This document shows, one piece after another, positions 28,991 through 38,098 of a stretch of 64,000 nucleotides of DNA. Positions within the stretch are counted from its first letter, which is position 1. Each line of letters begins with the position of its first letter. The position numbers were made by a program, and so were the translations under genes. This DNA comes from Imhoffiella purpurea (lineage in GTDB: Bacteria > Pseudomonadota > Gammaproteobacteria > Chromatiales > Chromatiaceae): contig NZ_AONC01000029.1 of assembly GCF_000585215.1 (NCBI RefSeq), positions 1 through 64,000 of the forward strand, in the 5' to 3' direction. Under the pieces are notes generated by a model. That model was given only the letters and a program-made list of their open reading frames with translations. It was not told the origin of the DNA and did no database searches.

Positions 28991-31291
28991 ATGGACAACC
29001 GCTTTCACGCCCACAGCGCGAACGCTTTCGGGACATGGCATCGGCTGAACGAGCATCTGACGTCCGCAGGCCGACTCGCCCGAAGCTTCGCCGGCTCCGC
29101 CCCTTGGCGGGATGAGGCCGGGCTTGCCGGCGAGCTGCACGATCTCGGCAAGTACGGCGAGCGTTTCCAGCGCCGCTTGCAGGGGCAGGACTCCGGGCTC
29201 GACCACTGGTCCATGGGCGCCTGGCTCGCACTGTCAGGGTATCAGGCCGTCGCCGCCGCATTGGCCATCCAAGGCCACCACATCGGACTGCAGCGAGGCG
29301 ACCGGGGCGGACTCCTGGGCCTGGAGCCCGGAAGGCTGACTCGCCAGCATCCATTCGGCCTCGCGCTCTCCGACCCCGACCTGGACCAGCTGATCGCGCG
29401 CGCCGACGCCGATGGCATCAGATACCGCCCACCATCGGCCAAGGCCGTCACGCGCTGGGACAGAGCGGTCGCCGCCATGCTCGACGTGCGTCTGCTCTTC
29501 TCCTGTCTGGTCGATGCCGATTTCCTCGACACGGAGGCGCACTTCGAGGGCGACGCCAACGGCAAGCGGTTTCGCGGACCCGGGCCAACCCTGGATCCGG
29601 CAGCGGCCCTGCGCGCACTCGACCGCTACATGGACCATGGCATCCGTTCCGGGCGCCAGATACGACCGGCGGTGCGCGAGGCACGCGAGACCCTGTGGCA
29701 GGCCTGCGCCGACGCCGCCCTGGCACCAACGGGCTGCTTCACGCTCACCGCCCCGACCGGCTCGGGCAAGACGTTGGCCATGCTCAAGCTCGCCCTGGAG
29801 CATGCGCGGCGTCATGGACTCGAGCGCATCGTCCTGGCCGTGCCCTTCCTCACCATCATCGAGCAGACCGCCCAGATCTATCGCACCGTCTTCGCGGACT
29901 TCCCCGAGAATTTCGTCCTGGAGCATCACGGCCTGGCCGGTCTCGGCCCAGAGACGGCGTCCGGCGACGCCCAGCCGCCGCAGGAGCGCGAGCGGCGCCT
30001 GCTCGCCGAGAACTGGGACGCCCCCATCGTCATCACCACCAATGTGCAGCTGCTGGAATCGCTCTTTTCCAATCGGCCGTCCGCCTGCCGCAAGCTGCAC
30101 AACCTCATGGAGTCCGTGATTCTCTTCGACGAGGCCCAGGGCCTGCCCGCGCAACTGGCGGTGCCCACCCTGGCCGCCCTGTCGCACCTCTCGGCGGCCT
30201 ATCGCTCCAGCGTCGTCTTCGCCACCGCGACCCAGCCCGCCTTCGACTCGCTGCACGAGGCCGTCAGCCGGTACGCCGCGCCTGGCTGGCAGCCCGTCGA
30301 GGCGGTGCCGGACCATCCAGCCCTGTTCGCCACCCTCAAGCGCGTCGAGGTGACCTGGCCGAATCCAGGCGAGAAGCTCGGCTGGGGCGATCTCGCAGCG
30401 GAGCTGGAGGAGATCCCGCAAGCCCTCGTCGTCGTCAATCTCAAGCGTCACGCCATGGCGCTGCTGGACGCGCTGGCCGAGACGCCGGACGTCTTCCATC
30501 TGTCGACGAATCTCTGCCCCATGCACCGGCGTGCCGTGCTGAACCGCATTCGTGACCGGCTCGGACGCGGAGAGCCCTGCCGCCTGATTTCCACACAGTG
30601 CGTCGAGGCCGGCGTGGATCTCGACTTCCCCCGCGTTCTCCGCGCCTTCGGACCGCTGGAGGCAATCGCTCAGGCGGCGGGACGGTGCAATCGGGAAGGA
30701 CGCCTGGACGAGCCGGGCGAGGTCCGGGTCTTCGACCCCGAGGAATCGGGCGACTGGCGGCGACGCTATCCGACCCATGCCTATTTCCAGGCAGCCGAGG
30801 TCACGCGCCGCATCCTCCTGGACCTGGGGACCATCGACATCAACGACCCGGCCGCGTTTCGGCACTATTACCGCCAGCTCTACGACCTGAGCCAACCCGC
30901 CGGTCAGAACCCGGCGTTCCACGAGGCCATCGAGGCCCGCGACTTCCCTGAGATCGCCCGTCTCTATCGCCTCATCGACCAGGACGCCATCCAGGTTCTG
31001 GTGCCCTGGAGCGAGCGAATGGAAGAGTTCGAGGCGTTGCAAGCCGAGGCGGAAACGGACGGCATCGGCGGTACCTGGATGCGCCGTGCCCAGGGTCTGG
31101 CCGTCAGTCTCTATCGCCCACGCGCGGACCATCCCGCCTGGGGCATCCTGATCCCCGCCAAGCTGCGCCGCAGCGGCAGGACGAACCGCCAACAGGATGA
31201 ATGGTTCATCCTGGAAGATCCACGCGGCGAACATTACGACGACAGACTGGGGCTGATCCTGCCCCAGGCGGAACAGGTGCTCATCGGATGA
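28991..31291 (+). CDS. cas3: Cas3 nuclease-helicase, type I-C
   Basis: Degrades DNA unwound by Cascade. 766 residues with the N-terminal HD nuclease (HSAN near residue 8, GELHDLGKYG, DHWSMGA, GHHIGL) fused to an SF2 helicase: Walker A APTGSGKT with K260, DEAQ box at 380-383 (ILFDEAQGL), SAT-like motif VFATATQ, and QAAGRCNREG as motif VI. The DEAQ variant is known in Cas3. First gene of the I-C operon; cas5c follows after 82 bases. No frame disruption seen. Confidence 0.93.
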   Translation: MDNRFHAHSANAFGTWHRLNEHLTSAGRLARSFAGSAPWRDEAGLAGELHDLGKYGERFQRRLQGQDSGLDHWSMGAWLALSGYQAVAAALAIQGHHIGLQRGDRGGLLGLEPGRLTRQHPFGLALSDPDLDQLIARADADGIRYRPPSAKAVTRWDRAVAAMLDVRLLFSCLVDADFLDTEAHFEGDANGKRFRGPGPTLDPAAALRALDRYMDHGIRSGRQIRPAVREARETLWQACADAALAPTGCFTLTAPTGSGKTLAMLKLALEHARRHGLERIVLAVPFLTIIEQTAQIYRTVFADFPENFVLEHHGLAGLGPETASGDAQPPQERERRLLAENWDAPIVITTNVQLLESLFSNRPSACRKLHNLMESVILFDEAQGLPAQLAVPTLAALSHLSAAYRSSVVFATATQPAFDSLHEAVSRYAAPGWQPVEAVPDHPALFATLKRVEVTWPNPGEKLGWGDLAAELEEIPQALVVVNLKRHAMALLDALAETPDVFHLSTNLCPMHRRAVLNRIRDRLGRGEPCRLISTQCVEAGVDLDFPRVLRAFGPLEAIAQAAGRCNREGRLDEPGEVRVFDPEESGDWRRRYPTHAYFQAAEVTRRILLDLGTIDINDPAAFRHYYRQLYDLSQPAGQNPAFHEAIEARDFPEIARLYRLIDQDAIQVLVPWSERMEEFEALQAEAETDGIGGTWMRRAQGLAVSLYRPRADHPAWGILIPAKLRRSGRTNRQQDEWFILEDPRGEHYDDRLGLILPQAEQVLIG

Positions 31292-31373
31292 ACCCGGCCC
31301 GACGGGGCGAGCTGAGCGACAACCACGTCCGGGCGAGCGACCCGCGCCTGGGCCGGCCACTGAAGGAGGAGCC

Positions 31374-32129
31374 ATGACGAACGGCACGCACACACTGGAA
31401 GTCTGGGGCGACCTGGCCTGCTTCACCCGGCCGGAGATGAAGGTCGAACGCTTTTCCTATCCCGTCATTACCCCATCCGCCGCACGCGGCATCTTCGACG
31501 CCATCTACTGGGACGCGCGCCGCGAGGGCGACTGGGTACGGCCCTACTTCCATTGGCAGATCGTCCGCATCCAGGTACTCGAACCACCGCGCTACATCGC
31601 CCTGCGGCGTAACGAGGTGAAGGACCGGGTGCCGGGAACGGCCGTCCTCAACAAATGGATGAAGGGCAGCGCCGATCCCGAGCCGCTCTGGGCCGACGGC
31701 GGCAAGGACGAGCTGGGCACCGACCAGAAGGGACGCACCCAGCGCCAGACCATGGCGCTGAAGCGGGTCCGGTATCGACTCACCGCCCAGATCGTTCCCA
31801 AACCCGCGTTCCGCGCCGAGCAGGCGGCCATGAACAGCCAGTTCGTACGTCGCGCCCGCGCCGGCAAATGCTTTCAGCAGCCCTACCTCGGGTGCCGCGA
31901 ATTCCCCGCCTTCTTCGAGTACGTAGAGGATGCTGTGGTCGCGTCACCGCCAATCGCGCTCGACCAACATCTGGGCCTCATGCTCTACGACGTCTTCGAC
32001 TTGTCGCGCGAGAGGGTCAGGGACGGCGACCCGCCCTTCATCAGCCTCTTCGAGGCGACCATGCGTAGCGGGGTCCTGGAGGTGCCGCCGTTCGAGAGTG
32101 CCGCCGTCAAGAAGCCCGGAGGGATCTGA
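31374..32129 (+). CDS. cas5c: Cas5c (Cas5d), crRNA-processing endonuclease of type I-C
   Basis: 251-residue RAMP protein. In type I-C Cas5 replaces Cas6 and cuts the repeat to leave the 3'-end handle. N-terminal LEVWGDLACFTRPEMKVERFSYPVITPSAARGIFDAIYW is the Cas5d signature; the Tyr/Lys/His-rich loop EVKDRVPG and the C-terminal Gly-rich segments are present. AGGAGG lies a few bases before the ATG. The stop and the next start (cas8c) are 2 bases apart. Confidence 0.93.
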   Translation: MTNGTHTLEVWGDLACFTRPEMKVERFSYPVITPSAARGIFDAIYWDARREGDWVRPYFHWQIVRIQVLEPPRYIALRRNEVKDRVPGTAVLNKWMKGSADPEPLWADGGKDELGTDQKGRTQRQTMALKRVRYRLTAQIVPKPAFRAEQAAMNSQFVRRARAGKCFQQPYLGCREFPAFFEYVEDAVVASPPIALDQHLGLMLYDVFDLSRERVRDGDPPFISLFEATMRSGVLEVPPFESAAVKKPGGI

Positions 32130-32131
32130 GG

Positions 32132-33949
32132 ATGCTCCAACAGCTCGCCGATTATGCCGCCACCCACTTGACCGAATCGGAACCGGGCTTCAGGTCCCGG
32201 GAGGTTCGCTGGTCGCTGGAGCTCGCCGCCGACGGACGTTTTCTGGGCGCCCTGCCCTTGGGGGATGGCAAGCGCGGCCGGGAGCTGGTCCGTTGCCCGG
32301 ACATGCACAACATGAACGCCGGGGGCCGGGCCCATTTCCTGGTCGAGTCCTGCCTGTACGTCACCCTGCTGACCAAGGGCAACGAGGATCCCGATGAAAA
32401 GACCGCCAAGCGGCATGCCTATTACCTCGATCTCGTGCGGCAGGCCGCCGCCGAGGTCGACCTCTTGAAACCGCTTGCCGATCTGCTCGCCGATTCGGAG
32501 CGCATCGCCGAGATCCGAGCGGCCCTGACGGCTCACAAGGCGAAGCCAACCGACTGGATCACCTGGCGGATCGGCGGACAGGATCCGCGCGACGACGAGG
32601 ATGCTCAGCGCTGGTGGCGCGATTGGCGCCGGACCGATCTATCCCGAGCCGCTCCCAGCAAGGAGCGAGGCTCAGGTCGCAGACCGTCCCCGGCGAGCGC
32701 CATGCGCTGCCTCCTGACCGGCAAAACGGTCACGCCCTTGCCCACCCACCCGAAGATCGCCGGCTTGTCGGGGGTCGGCGGGCTGGCGATGGGCGACGTC
32801 CTGGTCGGCTTCGACAAGTCCTCCTTCGGCTCCTTCGGCCTTGACCAGTCCGCCAATGCCGCGATGGGCGAAGAGGCGGTACAGCGTTATGTCGATGGGC
32901 TCAATCACCTGATCCGTCATCACGGCCGCAAGCTGGCCAATACCATCGTGGCCCACTGGTACAAGGACAGCATCGCTCCCGCCGAGGATCCCTTGGCCTT
33001 CCTGATGGGCATGGAGACCGAAGAACAGACCGAGGCCGCCGCACTCGGCGCCGTTCGCCGCCTGCTCGACGCCATCCACTCCGGAGAGCGTCCGGATCTG
33101 GGCGACAACCGCTACTACGCCTTGACCCTCTCCGGAGCAGCCGGGCGCGTCATGGTGCGCGACTGGATGGAGGGCCGCTTCGAGGACTTGGCGGGACGGA
33201 TCGCGGCCTGGTTCGCCGATCTCGCCATCGTGGCCCGTGGTGGTCACGCACTCGCCCATGACCCGAAGTTCATGGCCGTCTGCGGCGCGCTGGTGCGCGA
33301 CCTCAAGGATCTGCCCGCCCCGACCGCCGCGACACTCTGGCGTGTCGCGCTCCAGGGGCTTCCGATTCCTCGATCGCTGATGGCGCAAGCGCTCGCCCGT
33401 TTTCGCACGGAGGTCATCGACAAGGACCAGCCCCCGATCAATCACGCCAGGATGGGCCTCATTCGGGCTTATTTCGTTCGCCGCACACCAGGAGGTGACG
33501 CCAGCATGACCGCTTATCTGAACCCCGACCACCCGGCCCCCGCCTATCACTGCGGGCGCCTGCTCGCGGTGTTCGCCAATCTGCAACGGGCCGCGCTCGG
33601 GGATGTCGGCGCCGGCGTCGTCCAACGCTACTACACCGCGGCCAGCCAAACGCCCGGGCTGATCCTCGGACGACTGTCCGCGAATGCCCGCAATCATCTG
33701 GGCAAACTCAACGCTGGACTTGCATGGTGGTACGAGGAGCAGTTGGCGGAGGTCATGAGCCGGCTCGGCGACGGCGCGCCCCGCATCCTCGACCTCGAAG
33801 GCCAGGGGTTGTTTGCCCTGGGTTACTACCAGCAGCTCGCCGCCTTGCGGGCCAGCCGCAAGACCCCGGCCGAAGACACGGCATCCGCCACGGACGCCGA
33901 TCCATCGCCCGACGCAACGATCGGACGCGGATCGCATCAAGGAGACTGA
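32132..33949 (+). CDS. cas8c: Cas8c (Csd1), large subunit of type I-C Cascade
   Basis: 605 residues, normal for Csd1. N-terminal MLQQLADYA, then central ALTGKTVTPLPTHPKI-like segment (here CLLTGKTVTPLPTHPKIAG) and GDVLVGFDKSSFGSFGLDQSANA, highly characteristic of Cas8c. It recognises the PAM and foreign DNA. The 3' part is helical and contains an internal start for the small subunit (separate entry). cas7c begins 3 bases after the stop. No frame disruption seen. Confidence 0.93.
   Translation: MLQQLADYAATHLTESEPGFRSREVRWSLELAADGRFLGALPLGDGKRGRELVRCPDMHNMNAGGRAHFLVESCLYVTLLTKGNEDPDEKTAKRHAYYLDLVRQAAAEVDLLKPLADLLADSERIAEIRAALTAHKAKPTDWITWRIGGQDPRDDEDAQRWWRDWRRTDLSRAAPSKERGSGRRPSPASAMRCLLTGKTVTPLPTHPKIAGLSGVGGLAMGDVLVGFDKSSFGSFGLDQSANAAMGEEAVQRYVDGLNHLIRHHGRKLANTIVAHWYKDSIAPAEDPLAFLMGMETEEQTEAAALGAVRRLLDAIHSGERPDLGDNRYYALTLSGAAGRVMVRDWMEGRFEDLAGRIAAWFADLAIVARGGHALAHDPKFMAVCGALVRDLKDLPAPTAATLWRVALQGLPIPRSLMAQALARFRTEVIDKDQPPINHARMGLIRAYFVRRTPGGDASMTAYLNPDHPAPAYHCGRLLAVFANLQRAALGDVGAGVVQRYYTAASQTPGLILGRLSANARNHLGKLNAGLAWWYEEQLAEVMSRLGDGAPRILDLEGQGLFALGYYQQLAALRASRKTPAEDTASATDADPSPDATIGRGSHQGD
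33506..33949 (+). CDS. cas11c: Cas11c small subunit, internal in-frame translation within cas8c
   Basis: Type I-C systems are known to make Cas11 from an internal start in cas8c. Here an in-frame ATG at 33506 (codon 459 of cas8c) follows a near-perfect Shine-Dalgarno AGGAGGTGA (33490-33498) by 7 bases after its last base. The 147-residue product begins MTAYLNPDHPAPAYHCGRLL and is all-helical, as expected for Cas11. The strong internal ribosome binding site inside a coding region is the direct evidence. Confidence 0.8.
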   Translation: MTAYLNPDHPAPAYHCGRLLAVFANLQRAALGDVGAGVVQRYYTAASQTPGLILGRLSANARNHLGKLNAGLAWWYEEQLAEVMSRLGDGAPRILDLEGQGLFALGYYQQLAALRASRKTPAEDTASATDADPSPDATIGRGSHQGD

Positions 33950-33952
33950 CCC

Positions 33953-34959
33953 ATGACCGCCATCCAGAACCGCTACGAGTTCCTCTACCTCTTCGACTGC
34001 GAGAACGGCAATCCCAACGGCGATCCAGACGCCGGCAACAGCCCCCGCCTCGATCCCGAAGACATGCATGGTCTCGTGTCGGATGTCGCCATCAAGCGGC
34101 GGATTCGCAACTATGTCCAGACCGCCTTCGGCAACGCCGCGCCCAACGCCATCTTCGTGGAGCATGCGACCAACCTGAACAAGCCGATCGTGGCCGCGCA
34201 CATCGCCACCGGCGGCGCACCCGGCGGCGGTGGCAATCGCACTCAGGTCGGTGCGGCACGCAACTGGATGTGCGCCCAATTCTTCGATGTCCGCACCTTC
34301 GGCGCGGTGATGTCCACCGGCGCCAATGCCGGACAGGTTCGCGGCCCGGTTCAGGTCGCCTTCTCGCGCTCGATCGATCCCATTCTGCCCATGGACGCAT
34401 CCATCACCCGCATGGCCGTCGCGGAGAGGGTCGCCGGAGCGACGACCGTGGCCGACTACGAACACTGGGAAAACGATCAAGAAGAGGACAAGCTACGCAC
34501 CATGGGCCGCAAAGCACTCATCCCCTACGGTCTCTATGCCTGCAAGGGGTTCATCTCCGCCCATCTCGCCCAGGGCACCGGATTCTCGGAAGAGGATCTC
34601 GGCCATCTCTGGGAGGCACTGCTCGGCATGTGGGACCACGACCGATCCGCCTCCAAGGGTGTCATGGCCTGCCGCGGTCTCTACGTCTTCAAGCACGTCG
34701 GCACGGACACGGACCCCAACCAGCGGGTACGTCAGGCCATGCTCGGCTGCGCCCCGGCGCACCGGCGCACCGGCTGCTGGATTTCTCCCAACCGACCCGC
34801 CCGCAGGCGAACGCGATCGTCGAAATCCAGCATCGTGCGGGCCTACAGGGCTCACCGCGCACCTTCGCCGACTATGAGGTCGAGGTTCATCCGGAACGTC
34901 TGCCAGCCGGAGTGGAGTTGCTGGTCGACGGCAAATCCGCAGAGGCAACCCCGACTTGA
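33953..34959 (+). pseudogene. cas7c: cas7c (Csd2), frameshifted by 8-bp duplication
   Basis: Backbone subunit of type I-C Cascade, binding the crRNA spacer. The frame from 33953 is a normal Cas7c for 270 residues ([17 protein letters not shown] near the start; [13 protein letters not shown] late). At 34755-34770 an 8-bp tandem duplication (CGGCGCAC twice) shifts the frame. The original frame continues after removing 8 bases as [20 protein letters not shown] and ends [20 protein letters not shown] to TGA at 34957. As sequenced, ribosomes instead read a foreign, Arg/Ser-rich tail to 35038, giving 361 instead of 332 residues. Effector assembly is probably impaired unless the duplication is lost. 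Confidence 0.88.
34755..34770 (+). repeat. 8-bp tandem duplication in cas7c
   Basis: Two adjacent copies of CGGCGCAC (34755-34762 and 34763-34770). Deleting either copy restores the cas7c frame exactly, which identifies the duplication as the mutation. Slipped-strand mispairing could both create and revert it. Confidence 0.92.
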
Positions 34960-34980
34960 TGGCACGAGCCTTCCCGGGCG

Positions 34981-35397
34981 TCAGGAGACCCGCACCTCGA
35001 GCGTGCGTCCGAGGACGCGCGCGGCGGCCTCGATCTGATCGAGGCGCGAGGCATGCTTGAGATCGAGCAACCGATCCACCTGCGGCATATGCCAGCCCAG
35101 GCGCCGTGCGAGCTCGGCCTTGCGGATCCCCTGCTCGGTCATCGCCTGGTAGACACCGAGCTTGGCGCATTCGAGCGCCGATGGCCGCACGGTCGGACGC
35201 CCGTCCGCGGCCGAGGGGACGGGCAGAGGACGGCGCGCCTCGAGGTAGAACGTCAGCGCGGTTTCCAGCGCGTCGACCGCGTAGAGCAGGGCCTCGTCCT
35301 CGTCCTCGCCTTGGGTGATGGCCTCGGGAACGTCCGGGAAGGTCGCGACGAAACCGCCTTCGGGCTGGGCCTCCAGAGTGACGGGAAAATCGAACAT
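34981..35397 (-). CDS. hicB: HicB antitoxin with C-terminal HTH
   Basis: 138 residues. The N-terminal HicB domain ([29 protein letters not shown]) is a degenerate RNase H-like fold that blocks HicA. The C-terminal XRE-type helix-turn-helix ([23 protein letters not shown]) would bind the operon promoter. Downstream of hicA by 3 bases. Lies antisense in the cas operon; the 21-base gap to the cas7c stop leaves no room for other genes. The frameshifted cas7c reading frame overlaps its 3' end. Confidence 0.92.
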   Translation of the reverse strand: MFDFPVTLEAQPEGGFVATFPDVPEAITQGEDEDEALLYAVDALETALTFYLEARRPLPVPSAADGRPTVRPSALECAKLGVYQAMTEQGIRKAELARRLGWHMPQVDRLLDLKHASRLDQIEAAARVLGRTLEVRVS

Positions 35398-35400
35398 GGC

Positions 35401-35619
35401 TCAGTCTCCTTTCAATCCGAGTTGCTTCTTGATGGTCTCGACCGTGCCAGTCTTGAGTTCGGCGTTGTGCATCGGCATCACGGGCTGGCAACCGTTGAGG
35501 AAGATCTTCATGTGCGCACCCTTCCCCTTCTGAAAGGTCGCCCCCTGTTTGGCCAGCCAGCGCTTGAATGCGTTCGCGTTCGTGGCCTGGGATCTGAACA
35601 CTTCTGTTGTGGCTGTCAA
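35401..35619 (-). CDS. hicA: HicA mRNA interferase toxin
   Basis: Small double-stranded-RNA-binding-fold toxin that cleaves mRNA. The core AFKRWLAKQGATFQKGKGAHMKIFLNG is intact with the catalytic His in GKGAHMK, then PMHNAELKTGTVETIKKQLGL. Start is uncertain: a TTG at 35619 has a perfect GGAGG (35628-35632) 8 bases upstream and is preferred (72 residues); a GTG at 35601 would give 66. The start region lies only about 30 bases from the cas4 start on the other strand, so both share a divergent promoter region. Confidence 0.88.
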   Translation of the reverse strand: MTATTEVFRSQATNANAFKRWLAKQGATFQKGKGAHMKIFLNGCQPVMPMHNAELKTGTVETIKKQLGLKGD

Positions 35620-35648
35620 CCGCCATGCCTCCATCCAGCGAGGACTCA

Positions 35649-36278
35649 ATGACCGCTGACCCCGTCAACATCTCCGCGCTGAACCAGTACGCCTACTGCC
35701 CGCGACGTTGCGGATTGATCTATCTGGAAGGCGAGTTCGACCAGAACATCCACACCGCGCGCGGGAACGCGGAGCATGAGCGGGTGGATCGCGCCGCGCA
35801 CGTGGCGGGCAGAGACGGGGCTCGCATCGACTATGCCTTGCCGGTTTGGAGCAACGCGGCGGGGCTCATCGGCAAATGCGATGTCGTCGAGCACTGGCCG
35901 GACGGGACCCTGTATCCGGTCGAATACAAGCATGGGCCGAAACGAAAGTGGCTGAACGACGACCTCCAACTGGCGGCCCAGGCCATCTGCCTGGAAGAGA
36001 TGTTCGCCCGCCCGGTGCCGGCCGGGGCCATCTACCACGCGGCCAGCCGGCGGCGCCGCGAGGTCGTCTTCACATCCGAACTGCGCACTCTGGTGGAGCG
36101 GACGGTCGAGGGCATCCGCGACATGCTGGCATCGGGAAGGCTGCCGCCGCCGGTGAACGATCGGCGCTGTCGCGAGTGCTCGCTGAAGGATCTTTGCCAG
36201 CCGGAGGCCATCGACGCGCGGGCACGCCAGCGCCGATTGCGCGATGCCCTGTTCGAACCGAACGACCTAACGGACTAG
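35649..36278 (+). CDS. cas4: Cas4 exonuclease, type I-C
   Basis: PAM-selecting nuclease that trims prespacers together with Cas1-Cas2. 209 residues. Fe-S cluster cysteines: C17 and C21 at the N-terminus (YAYCPRRC) and a C-terminal set ([10 protein letters not shown]). The RecB-type nuclease core is GKCDVVE and PVEYKHG, with the QAICLEEMF motif III. Start at 35649 with GAGGA upstream. It follows the HicAB insertion and must use a promoter or read-through independent of the effector part if HicAB interrupts transcription. Confidence 0.93.
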   Translation: MTADPVNISALNQYAYCPRRCGLIYLEGEFDQNIHTARGNAEHERVDRAAHVAGRDGARIDYALPVWSNAAGLIGKCDVVEHWPDGTLYPVEYKHGPKRKWLNDDLQLAAQAICLEEMFARPVPAGAIYHAASRRRREVVFTSELRTLVERTVEGIRDMLASGRLPPPVNDRRCRECSLKDLCQPEAIDARARQRRLRDALFEPNDLTD

Positions 36279-36284
36279 CGGCAG

Positions 36285-37319
36285 ATGCACACCATCCAGA
36301 ACACGCTCTACGTCATGACGCCGAACGCCTATGCCCATCTGGACAATGGCACGGTACGGATCGAGATCGAGCGCGAGACCAAGCTGCGGGTACCGCTCCA
36401 CCATATCGGCACCCTGGTCTGCTTCGGCAACGTCCTGGTGTCGCCCGCCCTGATGCACCGTCTGGCGGACGAGGGCAAGTCGCTGGTGCTGCTCGACAAC
36501 TCAGGTCGTTTCAAGGCCCGGCTGGAGGGGCCTGTCTCGGGCAACGTCCTGCTGCGGCTGGCCCAGCACAAAGCGACCGCCGATCCGGCGGTCACGCTCG
36601 AAACCGCGCGCGCCATGGTAGCCGGCAAGCTGCGCAACAGCCGATCGGTGCTGCAGCGCGCCGCGCGCGAGACGAGCGACGGAGAGGAGTCCGCCATCCT
36701 GAGCCGGGCCACGGATGCCTTGGCGGCCTCGCTGCGAACCGCCCGCGACGCCGCCGACCTGGACAGCCTGCGGGGCGTCGAGGGCGAGGCCGCGCGCGGC
36801 TATTTCGCGGCGCTCAATCTCGTCGTCAAACCCCAGATGCGCGGGAGTTTCCAGCTCGACGGACGCACCCGCCGACCGCCGCGCGACCGCTTCAACGCCC
36901 TGATCTCCTTCCTCTATTCGATGTCGATGAACGACTGCCGCTCGGCGGTCGAAACGGTTGGACTCGATCCGCAACTCGGGTTCCTGCACGCCGTGCGACC
37001 AGGCCGCGCCGCCCTGGCGCTCGATCTCCAGGAAGAATTCCGCTCCGTCCTCGCCGACCGGCTCGCGCTCACGCTCATCAACCGTGGGCAACTGACGGCG
37101 AGCGATTTCGACGAGCGCGAGGGTGGTGCCGTCATGCTCAACGACTGCGGCCGCCGGGCTGTCGTCGCCGCTTGGCAGGCGCGCAAGCAGGAGGAGATCA
37201 CCCACCCGCTGCTCGACACCAAGGTCCCGCTCGGCTTGCTGCCATTCGTTCAGGCCCGGTTCCTGGCGCGCACGCTGCGGGGCGACATGGAAGGCTATCT
37301 GCCCTTCGTCGCCAAATAG
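36285..37319 (+). CDS. cas1: Cas1 integrase, type I-C
   Basis: Spacer-integrating endonuclease, 344 residues. The N-terminal beta domain starts [18 protein letters not shown], a I-C subtype signature. Metal-binding residues can be read as E166 ([12 protein letters not shown]), H235 ([11 protein letters not shown]) and D247 ([10 protein letters not shown]). 6 bases after cas4. Appears intact. Confidence 0.95.
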   Translation: MHTIQNTLYVMTPNAYAHLDNGTVRIEIERETKLRVPLHHIGTLVCFGNVLVSPALMHRLADEGKSLVLLDNSGRFKARLEGPVSGNVLLRLAQHKATADPAVTLETARAMVAGKLRNSRSVLQRAARETSDGEESAILSRATDALAASLRTARDAADLDSLRGVEGEAARGYFAALNLVVKPQMRGSFQLDGRTRRPPRDRFNALISFLYSMSMNDCRSAVETVGLDPQLGFLHAVRPGRAALALDLQEEFRSVLADRLALTLINRGQLTASDFDEREGGAVMLNDCGRRAVVAAWQARKQEEITHPLLDTKVPLGLLPFVQARFLARTLRGDMEGYLPFVAK

Positions 37320-37372
37320 CCGGCCGGTTATCATTGAACGGACGTCACCGTCCTCAGAGTCGAGAATCATCC

Positions 37373-37663
37373 ATGCTGATCATCGTCACCTACGACGTCT
37401 CGACCGAAACGGCCGAAGGCCGCCGTCGGCTGCGCCGGGTCGCCAAGAATTGCGAGCGTATGGGCCAACGGGTACAGAAGTCGGTCTTCGAATGCGAGCT
37501 CGACCAGATACAGTTCGAGGCATTGGAGCGCGACCTGTTGGCCGAGATCGACCTGGCGGAAGACAATCTCCGTTTCTATCGCATCACCGAACCGCGCGGA
37601 CTGCGCGTCAAGCAGTACGGCACCTTCCGCTCGACCGATTTCGACGGCCCCCTCGTCATCTGA
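37373..37663 (+). CDS. cas2: Cas2, type I-C
   Basis: Structural dimer in the Cas1-Cas2 integrase. 96 residues with the ferredoxin-like start [12 protein letters not shown] (D8 in the conserved position), [23 protein letters not shown] and the C-terminal FYRI strand. 53 bases after cas1, followed by the array leader. Confidence 0.95.
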   Translation: MLIIVTYDVSTETAEGRRRLRRVAKNCERMGQRVQKSVFECELDQIQFEALERDLLAEIDLAEDNLRFYRITEPRGLRVKQYGTFRSTDFDGPLVI

Positions 37664-37842
37664 TGCGCGAACCTCAAGTGACCGTCATGGACCCGCACCT
37701 TTCGCGCTCCGCTCAAGTGACTGGTTTTCCAACACAAACCTCCTCAGTGCCAGCCCGAAACCTGAAGCTGTCTTGCAAGCAACGCCAGGTTCGCGCAACA
37801 TCGTCCAGCACCATCATCGAATCAAAGGGTTACGATGACGGA
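37664..37842 (+). promoter_or_regulatory. CRISPR leader
   Basis: 179 bases between the cas2 stop and the first repeat with no coding potential and AT-richer patches (AACACAAACCTCC; AATCAAAGGG). Since the repeat ends in ATTGAAAC on this strand and the cas genes lie on this side, it is the transcriptional leader and site of new spacer entry. Confidence 0.7.
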
Positions 37843-38098
37843 GCATCGCCCGGCCAGTAGGTCGGGCGTGGATTGAAACATCCGGGAGCTCGGCGCGCCG
37901 AGCACGATTTACCGGGCATCGCCCGGCCAGTAGGTCGGGCGTGGATTGAAACTAGCGTGATTCCGTAGAAGTCGCGCATGCGACGCGCGGCATCGCCCGG
38001 CCAGTAGGTCGGGCGTGGATTGAAACATGCTCAACTGGTGCGAGCGCGCCAAGTCCAAGGCGCATCGCCCGGCCAGTAGGTCGGGCGTGGATTGAAAC
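37843..38098 (+). CRISPR. Type I-C CRISPR array, 4 repeats and 3 spacers
   Basis: Four identical 37-base repeats at 37843-37879, 37916-37952, 37990-38026 and 38062-38098. Each starts GCATCGCCCG and ends GTGGATTGAAAC. Internal arms CGCCCGGCC (repeat bases 5-13) and GGTCGGGCG (18-26) form a hairpin with one G-U pair and loop AGTA, and the 3' ATTGAAAC matches the I-C handle. Spacers are 36, 37 and 35 bases; all can be read as protein-coding fragments (for example spacer 3 as MLNWCERAKSK), as expected for phage genes. The array is very short and the distal repeat is not degenerate. Confidence 0.97.
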
